From: Phytophthora sp. 'mugwort'
Lineage: Eukaryota > Oomycota > Peronosporomycetes > Peronosporales > Peronosporaceae
DNA: 64,000 bases
Reading direction: 5' to 3'
Assembly: GCA_033558025.1 (NCBI GenBank)
Contig: JAUCEF010000003.1
Span: 2,134,001 to 2,198,000 of the forward strand
Part shown: positions 1 through 9,715 of the stretch, in pieces
Numbering within the stretch: position 1 is the first letter of the stretch
How the letters are laid out: each line of letters begins with the position of its first letter
The notes under the pieces: generated by a model
Database searches by the model: none
What the model was told of the DNA's origin: nothing
Seen by the model: the letters and a program-made list of their open reading frames with translations, nothing else
Made by a program: the position numbers and the translations under genes

Positions 1-652
1 CAAGACAAGTACTTCAGTAAACAGTGCAAATGCAGCCGTAGATTCCACGCAACTCGCGGATGCGAATCCTCACAGCAAACCCTCACGCTTAGTACACTCT
101 GTTGGTCTTGGCTGTCATTTTTGTTGCATGCATCGACGTTCTCGTGAACGGGGCTGCAAAAGTCTCCTGAACCTCAGCACGGATAGTAAAGTAGAACCTG
201 CTACAGATGCCGTTGTCCCAAAGTCGAAGCGACGATGGGTACACTTTGAAGAAGCCAGTGGTGTGATACCCACTTTCATACAAATGCCAAGATAGTCGTT
301 AAACTCAACCACGCAGATACTTTCATACAAACGATCTTTCTTTCGGCAAGGTTACACGATTATACAAGCATGCTTCTATGCACTGACAACATTCAAATGT
401 TACCTATTTACATAGGGTATTCTTTCTCCTAGGCGGAAAATATCTGCGTGTAGATAAATCGTGCACCCAGACGGCAGTCCGCGACTAACCGACCGGCGCG
501 CCACCTCACCGGATCATTTACGCGACGCTCCGCTGTCGATTCCGTTGCACCCCACAGCGCCTCGCACACCTTATTCGACGCGCCTGCGTCTCCTGTACCC
601 TCTTCTGATACCTCTGTCGCCCTTCACACCCGTCTCTATTCCGCGCTAGACC
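1..652. other. 5' flank of the ferlin gene, no convincing gene
   Basis: I see no supported gene here. Short minus-strand open frames around 89-330 have no recognisable motif, and the plus-strand frame at 461-649 is pyrimidine-rich leader-like sequence. The stretch of about 150 bases before position 653 is C/T-rich, which fits a promoter and 5' leader for the downstream gene. A small exon of a minus-strand gene ending near position 90 cannot be excluded. Confidence 0.4.
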
Positions 653-3600
653 ATGGCGTCTCTAGGTGGCGTGCGCGTGAACGTCGTGGAGGCGCGCGGT
701 ATCCTGGCGGCCGACGCCGGTGGCACGAGCGACCCATACGTGACCATCAATCTGCTGGACGCCAAGGGCGCGGTGATGCCTGCAGGCGGCACCTTCAAAA
801 CGAGCGTCATCAAGAAGACGCTTGCTCCACGCTGGGACGAGACGTTCGTGGTGGCCGACAAGCTGGACTTGCGCACCGTCACGACGCTGCGCCTCCTGCT
901 GCGCGACTCGGACGGTGCCTTCTTAAGCGACGACGTGCTGGGCGTGGTGGACATCCCGGCCTCGCTGCTGCTGCAGGAGCTGAGAGAGCCGCTGGACAAC
1001 TGGTTTCAACTCACTAAGCACGACAAGATGAAGAAGGACTCCAAGGGCGAGCTACGCGTCGTGTTAGAGCGACTCACGACCGAGGAGTCCATGGCTGGCA
1101 GAGGCACGGGGGTTAACATCGACCCGGGTCTGGAGACGAAGCCCAGCCAGACAGTAAGCAACGAGCCGCCAAACCTGCTGTATGTGACGCTGAAGGCGGG
1201 CAATAACCTGCTCGGTATGGATAACAACGGTACGACGAGCGATCCGATTGTGTTTCTAACTTTTAACGGACAAAAACACGAGTCTACGAAGAAGGAGAAG
1301 ACGCTCAAGCCGCAATGGAATGAGAAGTTCGGCTTCTTTGCTCCAGACGTGAAGAACAATCTGTCGATTCTGGTCGAGGATTATGATATAACAATCAACG
1401 ATTTCATGGGCAAGGCAGATGTGTCGCTGAAGGATTTACAGCCATATGTTGAGAAGAATGTCTCGGTGGAACTTGGTGGCAAGAAGGGAAAGAAGGATAA
1501 ACTGGAGCGAGGTTACCTCTTACTGACGCTATTGTGGACATTTGACAAGGACGCGCGTGACATCGCGGCCAAGAAGAAGAAATCGACGTTTTTGCCGAAC
1601 TTTGGCGTGCCGGATCAAGACTACGACTCGGACGACAACGATGGCGTTGAAATTGATGATAAAGCCAGCAAAAAATCAGAGGAAGAATTGAAAAAAGAGC
1701 GAGAAGAAAAGGCGGAGAAACAGGCGGCGTTAGTGTCCGAGCTGAGCAGTTTCGAGATTAAGTCTGGGGATTACAACGTCCAGGTCCACGTCATTGAAGC
1801 GCGCGATCTTGTACCCAAAGACTCAACAGGAACGTCAGATCCAGTTGTGTATGTCGAAGTCTTTGGAGAGAAACAGCAAACAGCCGTCAAGAAGCAAGTG
1901 CTAAGCTGTTTCTGGGACGATCTACTGATCTTTCCATTCCGCAACTTGGACAAGGCTGAAGTCGAGATGGGATACGTTCGTTTGAGTGTCATGGATGCCA
2001 ACACACTGCAACGTGCAGAACTTATTGGTGGAGCGCAGTTTGATGTGTCGTACGTGTATTCTCAGGCCAATCATCAACTAGCAAATGTGTGGATTGGTCT
2101 GACGGACATTACGAACACGACGAACCAAGGGATTCAGGGATATTTACGAGCGTCCATCTCGATCATTGGACCAGGAGACAAGCTTGTGCCCCCTCCTTCC
2201 CCGTTTGGCGAAGGAGCTTCTTCAGATATGACCAATGTGATTATGCCGCCAAGTGTTACGCAGCATGTACGCTTTTTAGGAGCGGTTATTCATGTGGCTG
2301 AACATTTACCACCAATGGATGTTGCTGTCGTCGGCAGAGGTGGATTAGATGCGTATGTGAAGGGATCTATTGCAGGTGGAGATGCGATTCGAACTCGCGT
2401 GCGGACCAAGAAGGGGCGACGAGACGAACTTTGCCCCAGTTTCAACGAAGAGCTGATGCTTGTTATTCGAGAGCCGTCCATGGCTGACTCAATCCAGCTG
2501 GCTGTCTATGATTGGGATCAAGTAGGCTCAGACGAGTTGGTGGGATATGTCTATCAGAGCGTGAAACTCGTGAAGGCGATGGGTGGAAAGCTTGGACCAT
2601 TCTGGGCCAACATTTACGGTGCCCCATTGCGACTGAAGTCGGTTGGTATTGGGGATTCCATGAAGAAACAGATGAACACGTATCCGGATATCGCCAGCAC
2701 GTACCGTGGTCGCCTTCTTCTCACCTTGCGCGTGTTGGACAATGATGGCTCGCTCGACGAGACAAACCAGAAGCGCAATACGAAGCGTATCCCACGAGAC
2801 ATGTACCCACGAGAGCGCATCTATCGCATGCGAGCCCACTTTGTATGGGGTAGCCAGATCCCGTCGTTTTTGAGCTCAAAACGCCCCGGTCAGAAGGCCA
2901 AAATGCAGCTAGTTATGTCGTGTGGTTTAAATGAGATTGCGTCCTCTCGGACTCGCAACGTGAACGGGGTAGTCGAGTGGAACAACATGGAAGAGAGCGA
3001 TAAAATGTTGTTACCTGAAGACCTTTCTCAAGTGCCGGATATCTTTTTGTATCTGTGTAGAGGCGAAGGAGATAGCAGGAAGGCTGTTTGTTTCCGCCGG
3101 TTTACTGCAAAAGAGCTCTTTGAGGGTCGTCCAGCTCGTGATGATGATAAAGGGATAACAGGTGGGTTTGACAACGAAGTGGACTGGATCTCAATGAAAG
3201 AAGACCAAGCCATTGATGCCTTAGAGGATGAGACGTTTCCTGGTAATGTGTTGGTTCGAATGGGATTTGGAACTGAAGAAATGGCAATGCAAATGGCATG
3301 GGATCGGTCCGACTTGGATGCGGTGAATAAACGTGTGCCGTATCAACTTCGTGTGCACATCTATCAGGGTCGACGGCTTCCACCTGCTGATTCCAATGGT
3401 CTTTTGGACCCGTTTCTCGTCGTTCGATGCATGGGGGAGGAGATGTTGACGTCAAAAAAGAAGAAAACAAGAGATCCGTTATGGTACGAGACGCTTCACT
3501 TTGATGTGAATCTCCCAGCGCTCAAGTATGCGCCTCAGGTGATGCTACGCGTCATGGATTACGATGACTTTGATACCAACGACTTTGTTGGCATGGCCGC

Positions 3601-5947
3601 GCTTAACCTTTCGGAAGCAGTCATTCGGTCATCAGATCAAGTGGCCGGCGAACATCAGCCATCTCTTCCAGATCCTCTATGGCATCGAATCATGTTTCAG
3701 GAACCTGGAGATTGCGAAGGTGAAATCTTGGCCTCATTGGAGCTGATTCGCAAGCAATTTCCAGATGAAACGGTGAGACGGGCGCCTTCGATTGTGCCGA
3801 GAAATCGCAAGGCATTTTTGGAGATCACAGTCTTGGGTCTTCGCAACATGGAGCCGTACCAGTTCTTGCCTATTCAGCTGCCTTTTGTTGAGTTCGTGCT
3901 TGGTGGTAAGGATCACGCCGCCCAGGAAATGATCACGGAGAAATCCAAGCGACCGTCTGGGAGTAACCCAAATTTCCTGCAGCGTATTGTGAAGGAGGTC
4001 GAGTTGCCTGAAAACGCACACTTTGCACCTCGGTTGAACATCATCGTCAAGGACACACGTCTCGGCGGGTTCCAGACGCCAATTATCGGCTCAGCTTCCA
4101 TTGAAATGAGTTCCAAGATCCCGTGGTCGAAGCATTATCGCCCACCTCAAAACGATACAATGGCTGAGATTGAGTTAGAGTCTGCGGATGAATGGGGTGA
4201 CGATGCACCACTGCTTGGAAAAGTAGCGAAGATCGATGACTCGCCATCACTTGAGTCAGTTGATAATGGCGCTGGTGTCTTTGGTGCATTGAAGAGCATG
4301 GGCGTGGAATTTGACCCCAACGGAGCCTTTGAGGAAACTTCATCTCGTCGCTCGACTCTAGCGGGCGAAGAAGACGATCCTGACTTGAAGAAATACCTAA
4401 AGCACCGCGAGTTGCTTGACAGTGAGCTGGAATCTGAGCTTAAAACGACACCCTTTGAGAAATATGGGTTGCACATTGGCCAGAAGAAGAAGAAGTCGTC
4501 TCTTCTGGCAGCGATGAACCCTTTCGCGAAGAAATCGCGGAACGTTGGGGATGACGTCGGTATGTACAAGATGGCTGGATGTTTTAAGGGATTGATCCGT
4601 ATTATTGAACGAGAGGACGAAAAGCCGTTGCTCGACTTTGATACGTTGCTGCAGACGCTTCCGTATGAAGTACGTGTCTACGTCTTGGACGGAGTGGGCT
4701 TTGCACCGATGGATATTGGCTTGAACGGCCGTCCAGGCAAATCAGACCCTTATCTACGCTTAAAGCTTGGCGACAAGAAAATCAGCGATCGCAAAAATTA
4801 CATTGAAGACTCTACGGATCCTGATTTCTATAAGATGTTCGTGCTTAATGCAAAGCTTCCTGGTGCTAGCATTTTGACAATCGAGGCTATGGATCATGAC
4901 CTTATTGGAGGTGATGACTTGATTGGCCAGACCACGATCGATCTGGAAGATCGACTGTTTGACAGGAGATGGCAGGCGATGGGTACAATGTACGAGACTT
5001 CCAGTCGACTACGCTTGAAGCCTCTCGAGACTCGAACTCTGAATATTCCAACGTCGCGAGCTCCAATGGGAACGATCAAGCTGTGGATCGACATTCTGAG
5101 TCCAGCGCAAGCTCACGACTATCCGCCTATCGACATATCGCTGCCGCCACCAGTCGATATGGAGCTTCGTGTGGTGGTGTGGAAGGCTCGCAATGTACCG
5201 TCGTTTGATACGATGGAAGACATGAATGACTTGTTCTTCCGCTGCTGGATGGAAGGTTCAGAGTATCAAGAAACGGATATTCATTGGCGTGCGAAGAAGG
5301 GCAAGGGATCATTCAACTGGCGTATGAAGTTCCCTATCACGCTTGGACACAAGCAAACCAACACAAAAATTCCATACTTCCACATTCAAGGATGGGACAA
5401 GGACGTGCTGTCTGCTAACGATGCCATTGGTGAACACACGTTGGATCTTGGACCCCATTTCCGCAAAGCATATAAGCTCAAGTCGAATGTTCAAGTCTAT
5501 GAAGATGATGAAGAGACAAGGAAAAGGAAAAAGAAGGCTACATCAGACGATGACGCTGCAGTAAAGAAGATCAGAGAGGCGACAGGTCTCTGGGACGACG
5601 AGGATCCAGCCGATGCGAAGTGGCTCAAGCTCGAAAGCCTCGACCACAAGACGAACACGCGCAATTTCATGGGCGAAGTGTGCGTCTCGCTGGAGTTGGT
5701 TCCTGCTGAGAATGCGAAGAAGAATCCTGTGGGTCAGGGACGGTCATCGCCGAACAATTCGCCGTACTTGCCTCCTCCTGCTGGACGTCTTTCGTTCTCT
5801 CTCAACCCGTTCAAGGTCCTTAATGATCTTCTGGGACCGTCCATCTGCCACCGACTCACGTGCTGCTTCTGCTGCCTCCTGTTCATGGTACTCGTGTACT
5901 TCCTGGCGCCGTTCATCAACGTGGCGATCATTACGCTCAAGGGTTAA
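653..5947 (+). CDS. ferlin-like multi-C2-domain membrane protein
   Basis: A 1764-residue single-exon protein with about eight C2-type domains. They start near residues 5 (GVRVNVVEARG), 173, 372 (YNVQVHVIEARDL), 540, 896 (YQLRVHIYQGRRL), 1052, 1337 (YEVRVYVLDGVGF) and 1503. Several keep the TSDP or KSDP turn that carries calcium-ligating Asp residues; the domains at 540, 1052 and 1503 look degenerate there. A charged linker lies near residues 325-365 and an acidic linker near 1180-1300. The C-terminus has a Cys-rich hydrophobic helix (about 1733-1762), so the protein should be tail-anchored with the C2 array in the cytosol. This plan, many C2 domains plus one C-terminal helix, is that of ferlins, which act in calcium-triggered membrane fusion and repair. 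The DysF and FerA domains are not evident to me. The start is the first ATG after a pyrimidine-rich leader. The alternative is an extended-synaptotagmin or MCTP type, but the length favours ferlin. Confidence 0.85.
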   Translation: MASLGGVRVNVVEARGILAADAGGTSDPYVTINLLDAKGAVMPAGGTFKTSVIKKTLAPRWDETFVVADKLDLRTVTTLRLLLRDSDGAFLSDDVLGVVDIPASLLLQELREPLDNWFQLTKHDKMKKDSKGELRVVLERLTTEESMAGRGTGVNIDPGLETKPSQTVSNEPPNLLYVTLKAGNNLLGMDNNGTTSDPIVFLTFNGQKHESTKKEKTLKPQWNEKFGFFAPDVKNNLSILVEDYDITINDFMGKADVSLKDLQPYVEKNVSVELGGKKGKKDKLERGYLLLTLLWTFDKDARDIAAKKKKSTFLPNFGVPDQDYDSDDNDGVEIDDKASKKSEEELKKEREEKAEKQAALVSELSSFEIKSGDYNVQVHVIEARDLVPKDSTGTSDPVVYVEVFGEKQQTAVKKQVLSCFWDDLLIFPFRNLDKAEVEMGYVRLSVMDANTLQRAELIGGAQFDVSYVYSQANHQLANVWIGLTDITNTTNQGIQGYLRASISIIGPGDKLVPPPSPFGEGASSDMTNVIMPPSVTQHVRFLGAVIHVAEHLPPMDVAVVGRGGLDAYVKGSIAGGDAIRTRVRTKKGRRDELCPSFNEELMLVIREPSMADSIQLAVYDWDQVGSDELVGYVYQSVKLVKAMGGKLGPFWANIYGAPLRLKSVGIGDSMKKQMNTYPDIASTYRGRLLLTLRVLDNDGSLDETNQKRNTKRIPRDMYPRERIYRMRAHFVWGSQIPSFLSSKRPGQKAKMQLVMSCGLNEIASSRTRNVNGVVEWNNMEESDKMLLPEDLSQVPDIFLYLCRGEGDSRKAVCFRRFTAKELFEGRPARDDDKGITGGFDNEVDWISMKEDQAIDALEDETFPGNVLVRMGFGTEEMAMQMAWDRSDLDAVNKRVPYQLRVHIYQGRRLPPADSNGLLDPFLVVRCMGEEMLTSKKKKTRDPLWYETLHFDVNLPALKYAPQVMLRVMDYDDFDTNDFVGMAALNLSEAVIRSSDQVAGEHQPSLPDPLWHRIMFQEPGDCEGEILASLELIRKQFPDETVRRAPSIVPRNRKAFLEITVLGLRNMEPYQFLPIQLPFVEFVLGGKDHAAQEMITEKSKRPSGSNPNFLQRIVKEVELPENAHFAPRLNIIVKDTRLGGFQTPIIGSASIEMSSKIPWSKHYRPPQNDTMAEIELESADEWGDDAPLLGKVAKIDDSPSLESVDNGAGVFGALKSMGVEFDPNGAFEETSSRRSTLAGEEDDPDLKKYLKHRELLDSELESELKTTPFEKYGLHIGQKKKKSSLLAAMNPFAKKSRNVGDDVGMYKMAGCFKGLIRIIEREDEKPLLDFDTLLQTLPYEVRVYVLDGVGFAPMDIGLNGRPGKSDPYLRLKLGDKKISDRKNYIEDSTDPDFYKMFVLNAKLPGASILTIEAMDHDLIGGDDLIGQTTIDLEDRLFDRRWQAMGTMYETSSRLRLKPLETRTLNIPTSRAPMGTIKLWIDILSPAQAHDYPPIDISLPPPVDMELRVVVWKARNVPSFDTMEDMNDLFFRCWMEGSEYQETDIHWRAKKGKGSFNWRMKFPITLGHKQTNTKIPYFHIQGWDKDVLSANDAIGEHTLDLGPHFRKAYKLKSNVQVYEDDEETRKRKKKATSDDDAAVKKIREATGLWDDEDPADAKWLKLESLDHKTNTRNFMGEVCVSLELVPAENAKKNPVGQGRSSPNNSPYLPPPAGRLSFSLNPFKVLNDLLGPSICHRLTCCFCCLLFMVLVYFLAPFINVAIITLKG

Positions 5948-6190
5948 ATGGGGACGAGAGGAGGTTTTGCGGGTTCGTTTGCTACCATACTGTTGCTGAC
6001 ATGTCGGTGTTCGTAAAGTGATGACCCGTGTAGTACTTGATCTTGAATATTTGATTTGTATATGTGCTCGTGTATTCTCTGTGTGTTATGTGGCTGTAAA
6101 CCGTTGGATCTCTATAGTTAGGCTCTGGAAGAAGTCGTTGCGGTGGTTACAAGTGCTGGTTATTAATGTGTAGCAGAGGACCAGGTGACA

Positions 6191-8860
6191 ATGCCTCGCA
6201 GAGCAAACAATCGTGTTGGGGTGGAGGTGCTAGTGGACTCGGTGTCCGCTCAGGAGCGAGAGGATGAACCTCAACGTGATCCAGTCGTTGATGGAGCGTC
6301 ATCTGCCACACACCAGAACTCAAGAGCGTTGACATCGTCACTGGAATCAGCCAAGGCGCAGCGGCAGAAGGAGCTTTTAAAAAAGAAAAAAGCTGAGCGG
6401 CGTGCTCATGCAAAGCAGCGAGCGGCGGAGAAGCAGATACGTCAGGATGAGAAGAAACAGACGCGTGAACAGCTTGAGATGGGCGAGGAAGACGCGTCAG
6501 TAGTAGACCCACCGAAGGTGCTACTCGAAACTTCGACTTCGACGCAGACCCTGGCACAATTTGAAGGAGAAAGTGACGAAAGCTCCAAAGGTGACGCTTC
6601 TCCGCAAGGTGGAGAAGACACAAGCCCGCCGCCGTTACTAAATAGTGACTATGCGCTTACAACCGAGACAGTGGCAAAGAAAATCAACAGCTCTTCCCAA
6701 TCTCCCAGCAGTGTCAATGCTGCTGCAGTAACGATCCAGAAGGCGTTGAAGAAGAAGTACAAGAAGTGCAAGACGATGTTCCGGCAGTCTCCTCGAGTCT
6801 TTGCAGAGCAAGTAGTCGCCCCTTTACCTTCCACGACGGTAGATCAAGTGGATACACCTTCAGTGGATGCCCCGACGCAGACTGAAGACAGTATCTCCGA
6901 TGCAACACTATCGTCTGAAATCCTGGCAAAGTCTGAGTCATGTGTGCCACTACTCGAAGCAAAGCCGTCTACCCCACCACGTTCCTGCAGCTCGGTTTCG
7001 TCCAGATCTTGTTCATCCTGTCCGAGTACTGACTCGGGCTCGTGCTCTTCGTGTTCGTTTTGCTCTTGCTCCTGTTCCTCGAGTTCGAGTTCCAGTTCAT
7101 CTTCTTCATCATCCGAGAGCAGAAAAAGTTCCCGAAGACGTCGGCGATCAAGTCGTACAGGTCGATCTTCACAGAGTTATCGGAACGAGAGTCGTCCCAA
7201 GACCACGTGGACTTCACGCAGCATTTCTCGCTATAGTAGCGGTCCCTTAGCTTCGCTTGTGCCTGGACTACAACCCAACGTGGAGAAAATGTACGGTGAA
7301 GTACATCATTTCATGGCGACAAAGATTCAAGCAATGGTGCGAGGTTCTCGAGGTCGAGCAAGGGCCTGTCACCGTCAAATGATGCTGGATCAAGAACTAA
7401 GAGAGGAAGCTCTCCATGAATTGCAGCAGGAAGCCGTCGTCAAGATTCAGTCGAGAGTGCGTGGTTTGCTTGTGCGAAAGAAAATGCCAGTTTCAGACAG
7501 TGAGAGGCGAAGACGGAGACGATTGCAGCGTCGAACTAACCAGACAACGTCACCCCCTCCTCGGTCACCGAATGGATATACCGGTATGGAGCAGGGAATC
7601 TATGAAGATCCGGATGAAATTGGTGAATGGCCTCAAGAAATCGACTTGGAGCTTCGCGATGACTGGCAAGAGCTGAATCAGCCAGTCACGATACTCGGTG
7701 ACAGCGTGACACAAGTTGAATTCCTTAGACAAGGACGATTGCGACTATTTTGTGGCACTTGGAACATGCACGCAAAGAAACCTACGGACGATTTACGACT
7801 TTGGATCCGGTACAACAAGTACCATATTGTGGCAATTGGCAGTGAAGAGTGTGTCAACTCGATTGCAAAAAGTGTCGTCTTCACATCGAAAAAGTCGTGG
7901 GAAGATCAATTGAAAGAGACGCTGGGACCAGATTACATTCTCGTGGCATCCCATGCACTCACTGCCATCCATAACGTCGTCTTTGTTCACTCGAGTATCT
8001 TGCCATTGCTAGGCAACATCCAGTCCGATGCTGTTGCCACAGGACTTGGAAACCAATTGGGCAACAAGGGAGGCGTCGGGATCGCGTTCACTGTAGGCGT
8101 TACGAGCTTCGCGTTCATCAATAGCCATTTTGATGCACATCAGCGGCATGTTGCCAAACGAAATGGTAATTTCCACCGGATAAATCATGAGCTAAAGCTC
8201 TCCCCTACAAGCTCCGTGTCTCCAACGAATTCAGTGGCTGTGGCTCCCACTCCAGGCAGCCCGACCGGCGAGGGGCTCCAAGGACTTGGTCGAACGTCAG
8301 CAAATCGATTTTCAATGCCTAGCGTGACAGCAGGAGGTGCTACAGCAGGTTCTATGCGCACTATAAGTGAACGGTTTGATCGTGTGTTTTGGTACGGAGA
8401 TCTCAATTATCGCATTAATGGTACGAGACGCATGGTGGACACTTTACTGCTTCGGAACCAGCACGAAGTGCTGTACGCCAACGACCAGCTTCAACGTGAA
8501 ATGAAAGCTGGGAACGTCTTTACCCAATTTCGGGAAGGCCAAGTGCACTTCCGTCCTACATACAAATTCGACAAACACAGTGATAATTACGACTCATCTT
8601 CCAAGCAGCGTATTCCGTCGTGGACTGATCGGGTACTTTACGTCTCGAATGACAAGGTGGATGACATTGAGTTACTGAGCTACCGGAGCCAATCGAACTT
8701 TCGTACGTCCGACCATCGCCCCGTGTGTGCGATTTTTCAGGTGAACTTCACTACATCCGGAACTGTTGGATCACTACAAACGCGTCAAACCAGTCGAGGC
8801 CAGGGCAATGGACACTCTCACGAGAATCACGTCTCTAGTCAGGCGTGTTCAGTACAGTAA
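6191..8860 (+). CDS. IQ-motif inositol-polyphosphate 5-phosphatase
   Basis: An 889-residue protein from the ATG at 6191; the GTG two codons upstream is not used as start. The N-terminal half is low complexity: a Lys/Arg/Glu coiled-coil stretch (about 50-100), a first IQ-like helix (about 180-200, TIQKALKKKYKK), and a striking Ser/Cys tract followed by Ser/Arg repeats (about 260-330). Two clearer IQ motifs follow near 380 (TKIQAMVRGSRGRAR) and 419 (VKIQSRVRGLLVRKK), which should bind calmodulin. The catalytic domain spans about 515-855, with FCGTWNMHAKK, a HF-type core SHFDAHQ, FWYGDLNYRING and PSWTDRVLY, then TSDHRPV. The WxGDxNxR and P-W-x-D-R-x-L motifs define magnesium-dependent 5-phosphatases that remove the 5-phosphate from PI(4,5)P2 and related lipids or inositol phosphates. 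IQ plus 5-phosphatase on one chain suggests calcium/calmodulin control (inference). It lies 243 bases after the ferlin gene on the same strand. Confidence 0.9.
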   Translation: MPRRANNRVGVEVLVDSVSAQEREDEPQRDPVVDGASSATHQNSRALTSSLESAKAQRQKELLKKKKAERRAHAKQRAAEKQIRQDEKKQTREQLEMGEEDASVVDPPKVLLETSTSTQTLAQFEGESDESSKGDASPQGGEDTSPPPLLNSDYALTTETVAKKINSSSQSPSSVNAAAVTIQKALKKKYKKCKTMFRQSPRVFAEQVVAPLPSTTVDQVDTPSVDAPTQTEDSISDATLSSEILAKSESCVPLLEAKPSTPPRSCSSVSSRSCSSCPSTDSGSCSSCSFCSCSCSSSSSSSSSSSSSESRKSSRRRRRSSRTGRSSQSYRNESRPKTTWTSRSISRYSSGPLASLVPGLQPNVEKMYGEVHHFMATKIQAMVRGSRGRARACHRQMMLDQELREEALHELQQEAVVKIQSRVRGLLVRKKMPVSDSERRRRRRLQRRTNQTTSPPPRSPNGYTGMEQGIYEDPDEIGEWPQEIDLELRDDWQELNQPVTILGDSVTQVEFLRQGRLRLFCGTWNMHAKKPTDDLRLWIRYNKYHIVAIGSEECVNSIAKSVVFTSKKSWEDQLKETLGPDYILVASHALTAIHNVVFVHSSILPLLGNIQSDAVATGLGNQLGNKGGVGIAFTVGVTSFAFINSHFDAHQRHVAKRNGNFHRINHELKLSPTSSVSPTNSVAVAPTPGSPTGEGLQGLGRTSANRFSMPSVTAGGATAGSMRTISERFDRVFWYGDLNYRINGTRRMVDTLLLRNQHEVLYANDQLQREMKAGNVFTQFREGQVHFRPTYKFDKHSDNYDSSSKQRIPSWTDRVLYVSNDKVDDIELLSYRSQSNFRTSDHRPVCAIFQVNFTTSGTVGSLQTRQTSRGQGNGHSHENHVSSQACSVQ

Positions 8861-9226
8861 AGGAGCAGAACGTCAGGACTGTTCAACGGGGTCTAGGCTC
8901 ATGATATCGCCACATGAGTCAGTTTGGTACAGGAACAAGGACACTCAGAAAAGAGGCAAGCTACCAACATGCACACCGTTGAGCGGTGGTCGCTTCTTAG
9001 AGGAGAAGAACCGCGCAAGCAAAAACGGTAGAGTCTTCACCATGATAGTCATGAATGATGTCCGCAAACATTTCTGCTTAGATTCCAATCCCCGCTAACT
9101 ATACTTCGAAGTAATTGGCTTTTTGTCATAATTGGCAGTTTGACACGCGCAACTTTAGGTTTGCCTGATGCTTGAAATAGTGGAAACTTCGTACTACCGT
9201 ACTACAATAGTAAAATAGATCATTAG

Positions 9227-9588
9227 GTCACATCGGTACATGCTTAGCGACCTCGGCACAGCGCTCCCACGTGTCTGCTGTTGTCAAGGACGACGCGTAT
9301 CTGCAGGAGACGTGGGATGTTACACCCAAGTGGCGCGCTAACGCTGTGGACCAACTGTCCAAGCGCTTCCCCACGTGGAAATTCTTCGGCAAGCCTTTCC
9401 TGTCATGGGTCTGGCTCGACACCAAGTCTGTCGCCACATGCGAAGAGGCCTGCAAGCTGGCCAAGGAACACGGCGTACCTGTGCGCAGTAGCAAACCCGG
9501 CTATAACCTCCCCACCTTCGTGCGTATCGCTGTCCGCAGCCCGGAGCAGACAGCCGTGCTGCTCAAGGCCTGGGAGCCGCTTCAGTAA
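9227..9588 (+). pseudogene. C-terminal fragment of an alliinase/TAA1-type PLP aminotransferase
   Basis: An open frame of about 110 codons with no ATG near its start. It matches, by pattern, the C-terminal domain of the alliinase/tryptophan-aminotransferase family: a TWDVTPKWRANAV helix, GKPFLSWVWLD, a Cys-rich helix, then KEHGVPVRSSKPGYN and a terminal VRIAVRSPEQT strand and helix. The catalytic half of the enzyme, including the PLP lysine, is absent. Nothing similar is visible in 8861-9226. The sequence before 9227 (ttag) could be a splice acceptor, so an exon of a gene whose other exons are lost is possible. The fragment ends 128 bases before the boundary of the big inverted repeat, so the rest of the gene may have been lost in that rearrangement (inference). 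Confidence 0.55.
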
Positions 9589-9715
9589 GGTCTTTGTAGG
9601 CGTGTGCTTGCAGCTAGACCGACACGACATCAAAAAGTAGCTGGTTTTCATCTTCTTTCTCCGCTTTGGTCTCACTTCTTTCTCTACTCTCTGTCCGGGG
9701 ACATCCGGTGGGGAT

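Noticed and set aside
115..330. Minus-strand open frame with MYESICVVEFND
   Set aside because: Two overlapping frames with no domain pattern and no supporting signals; left as unannotated flank.
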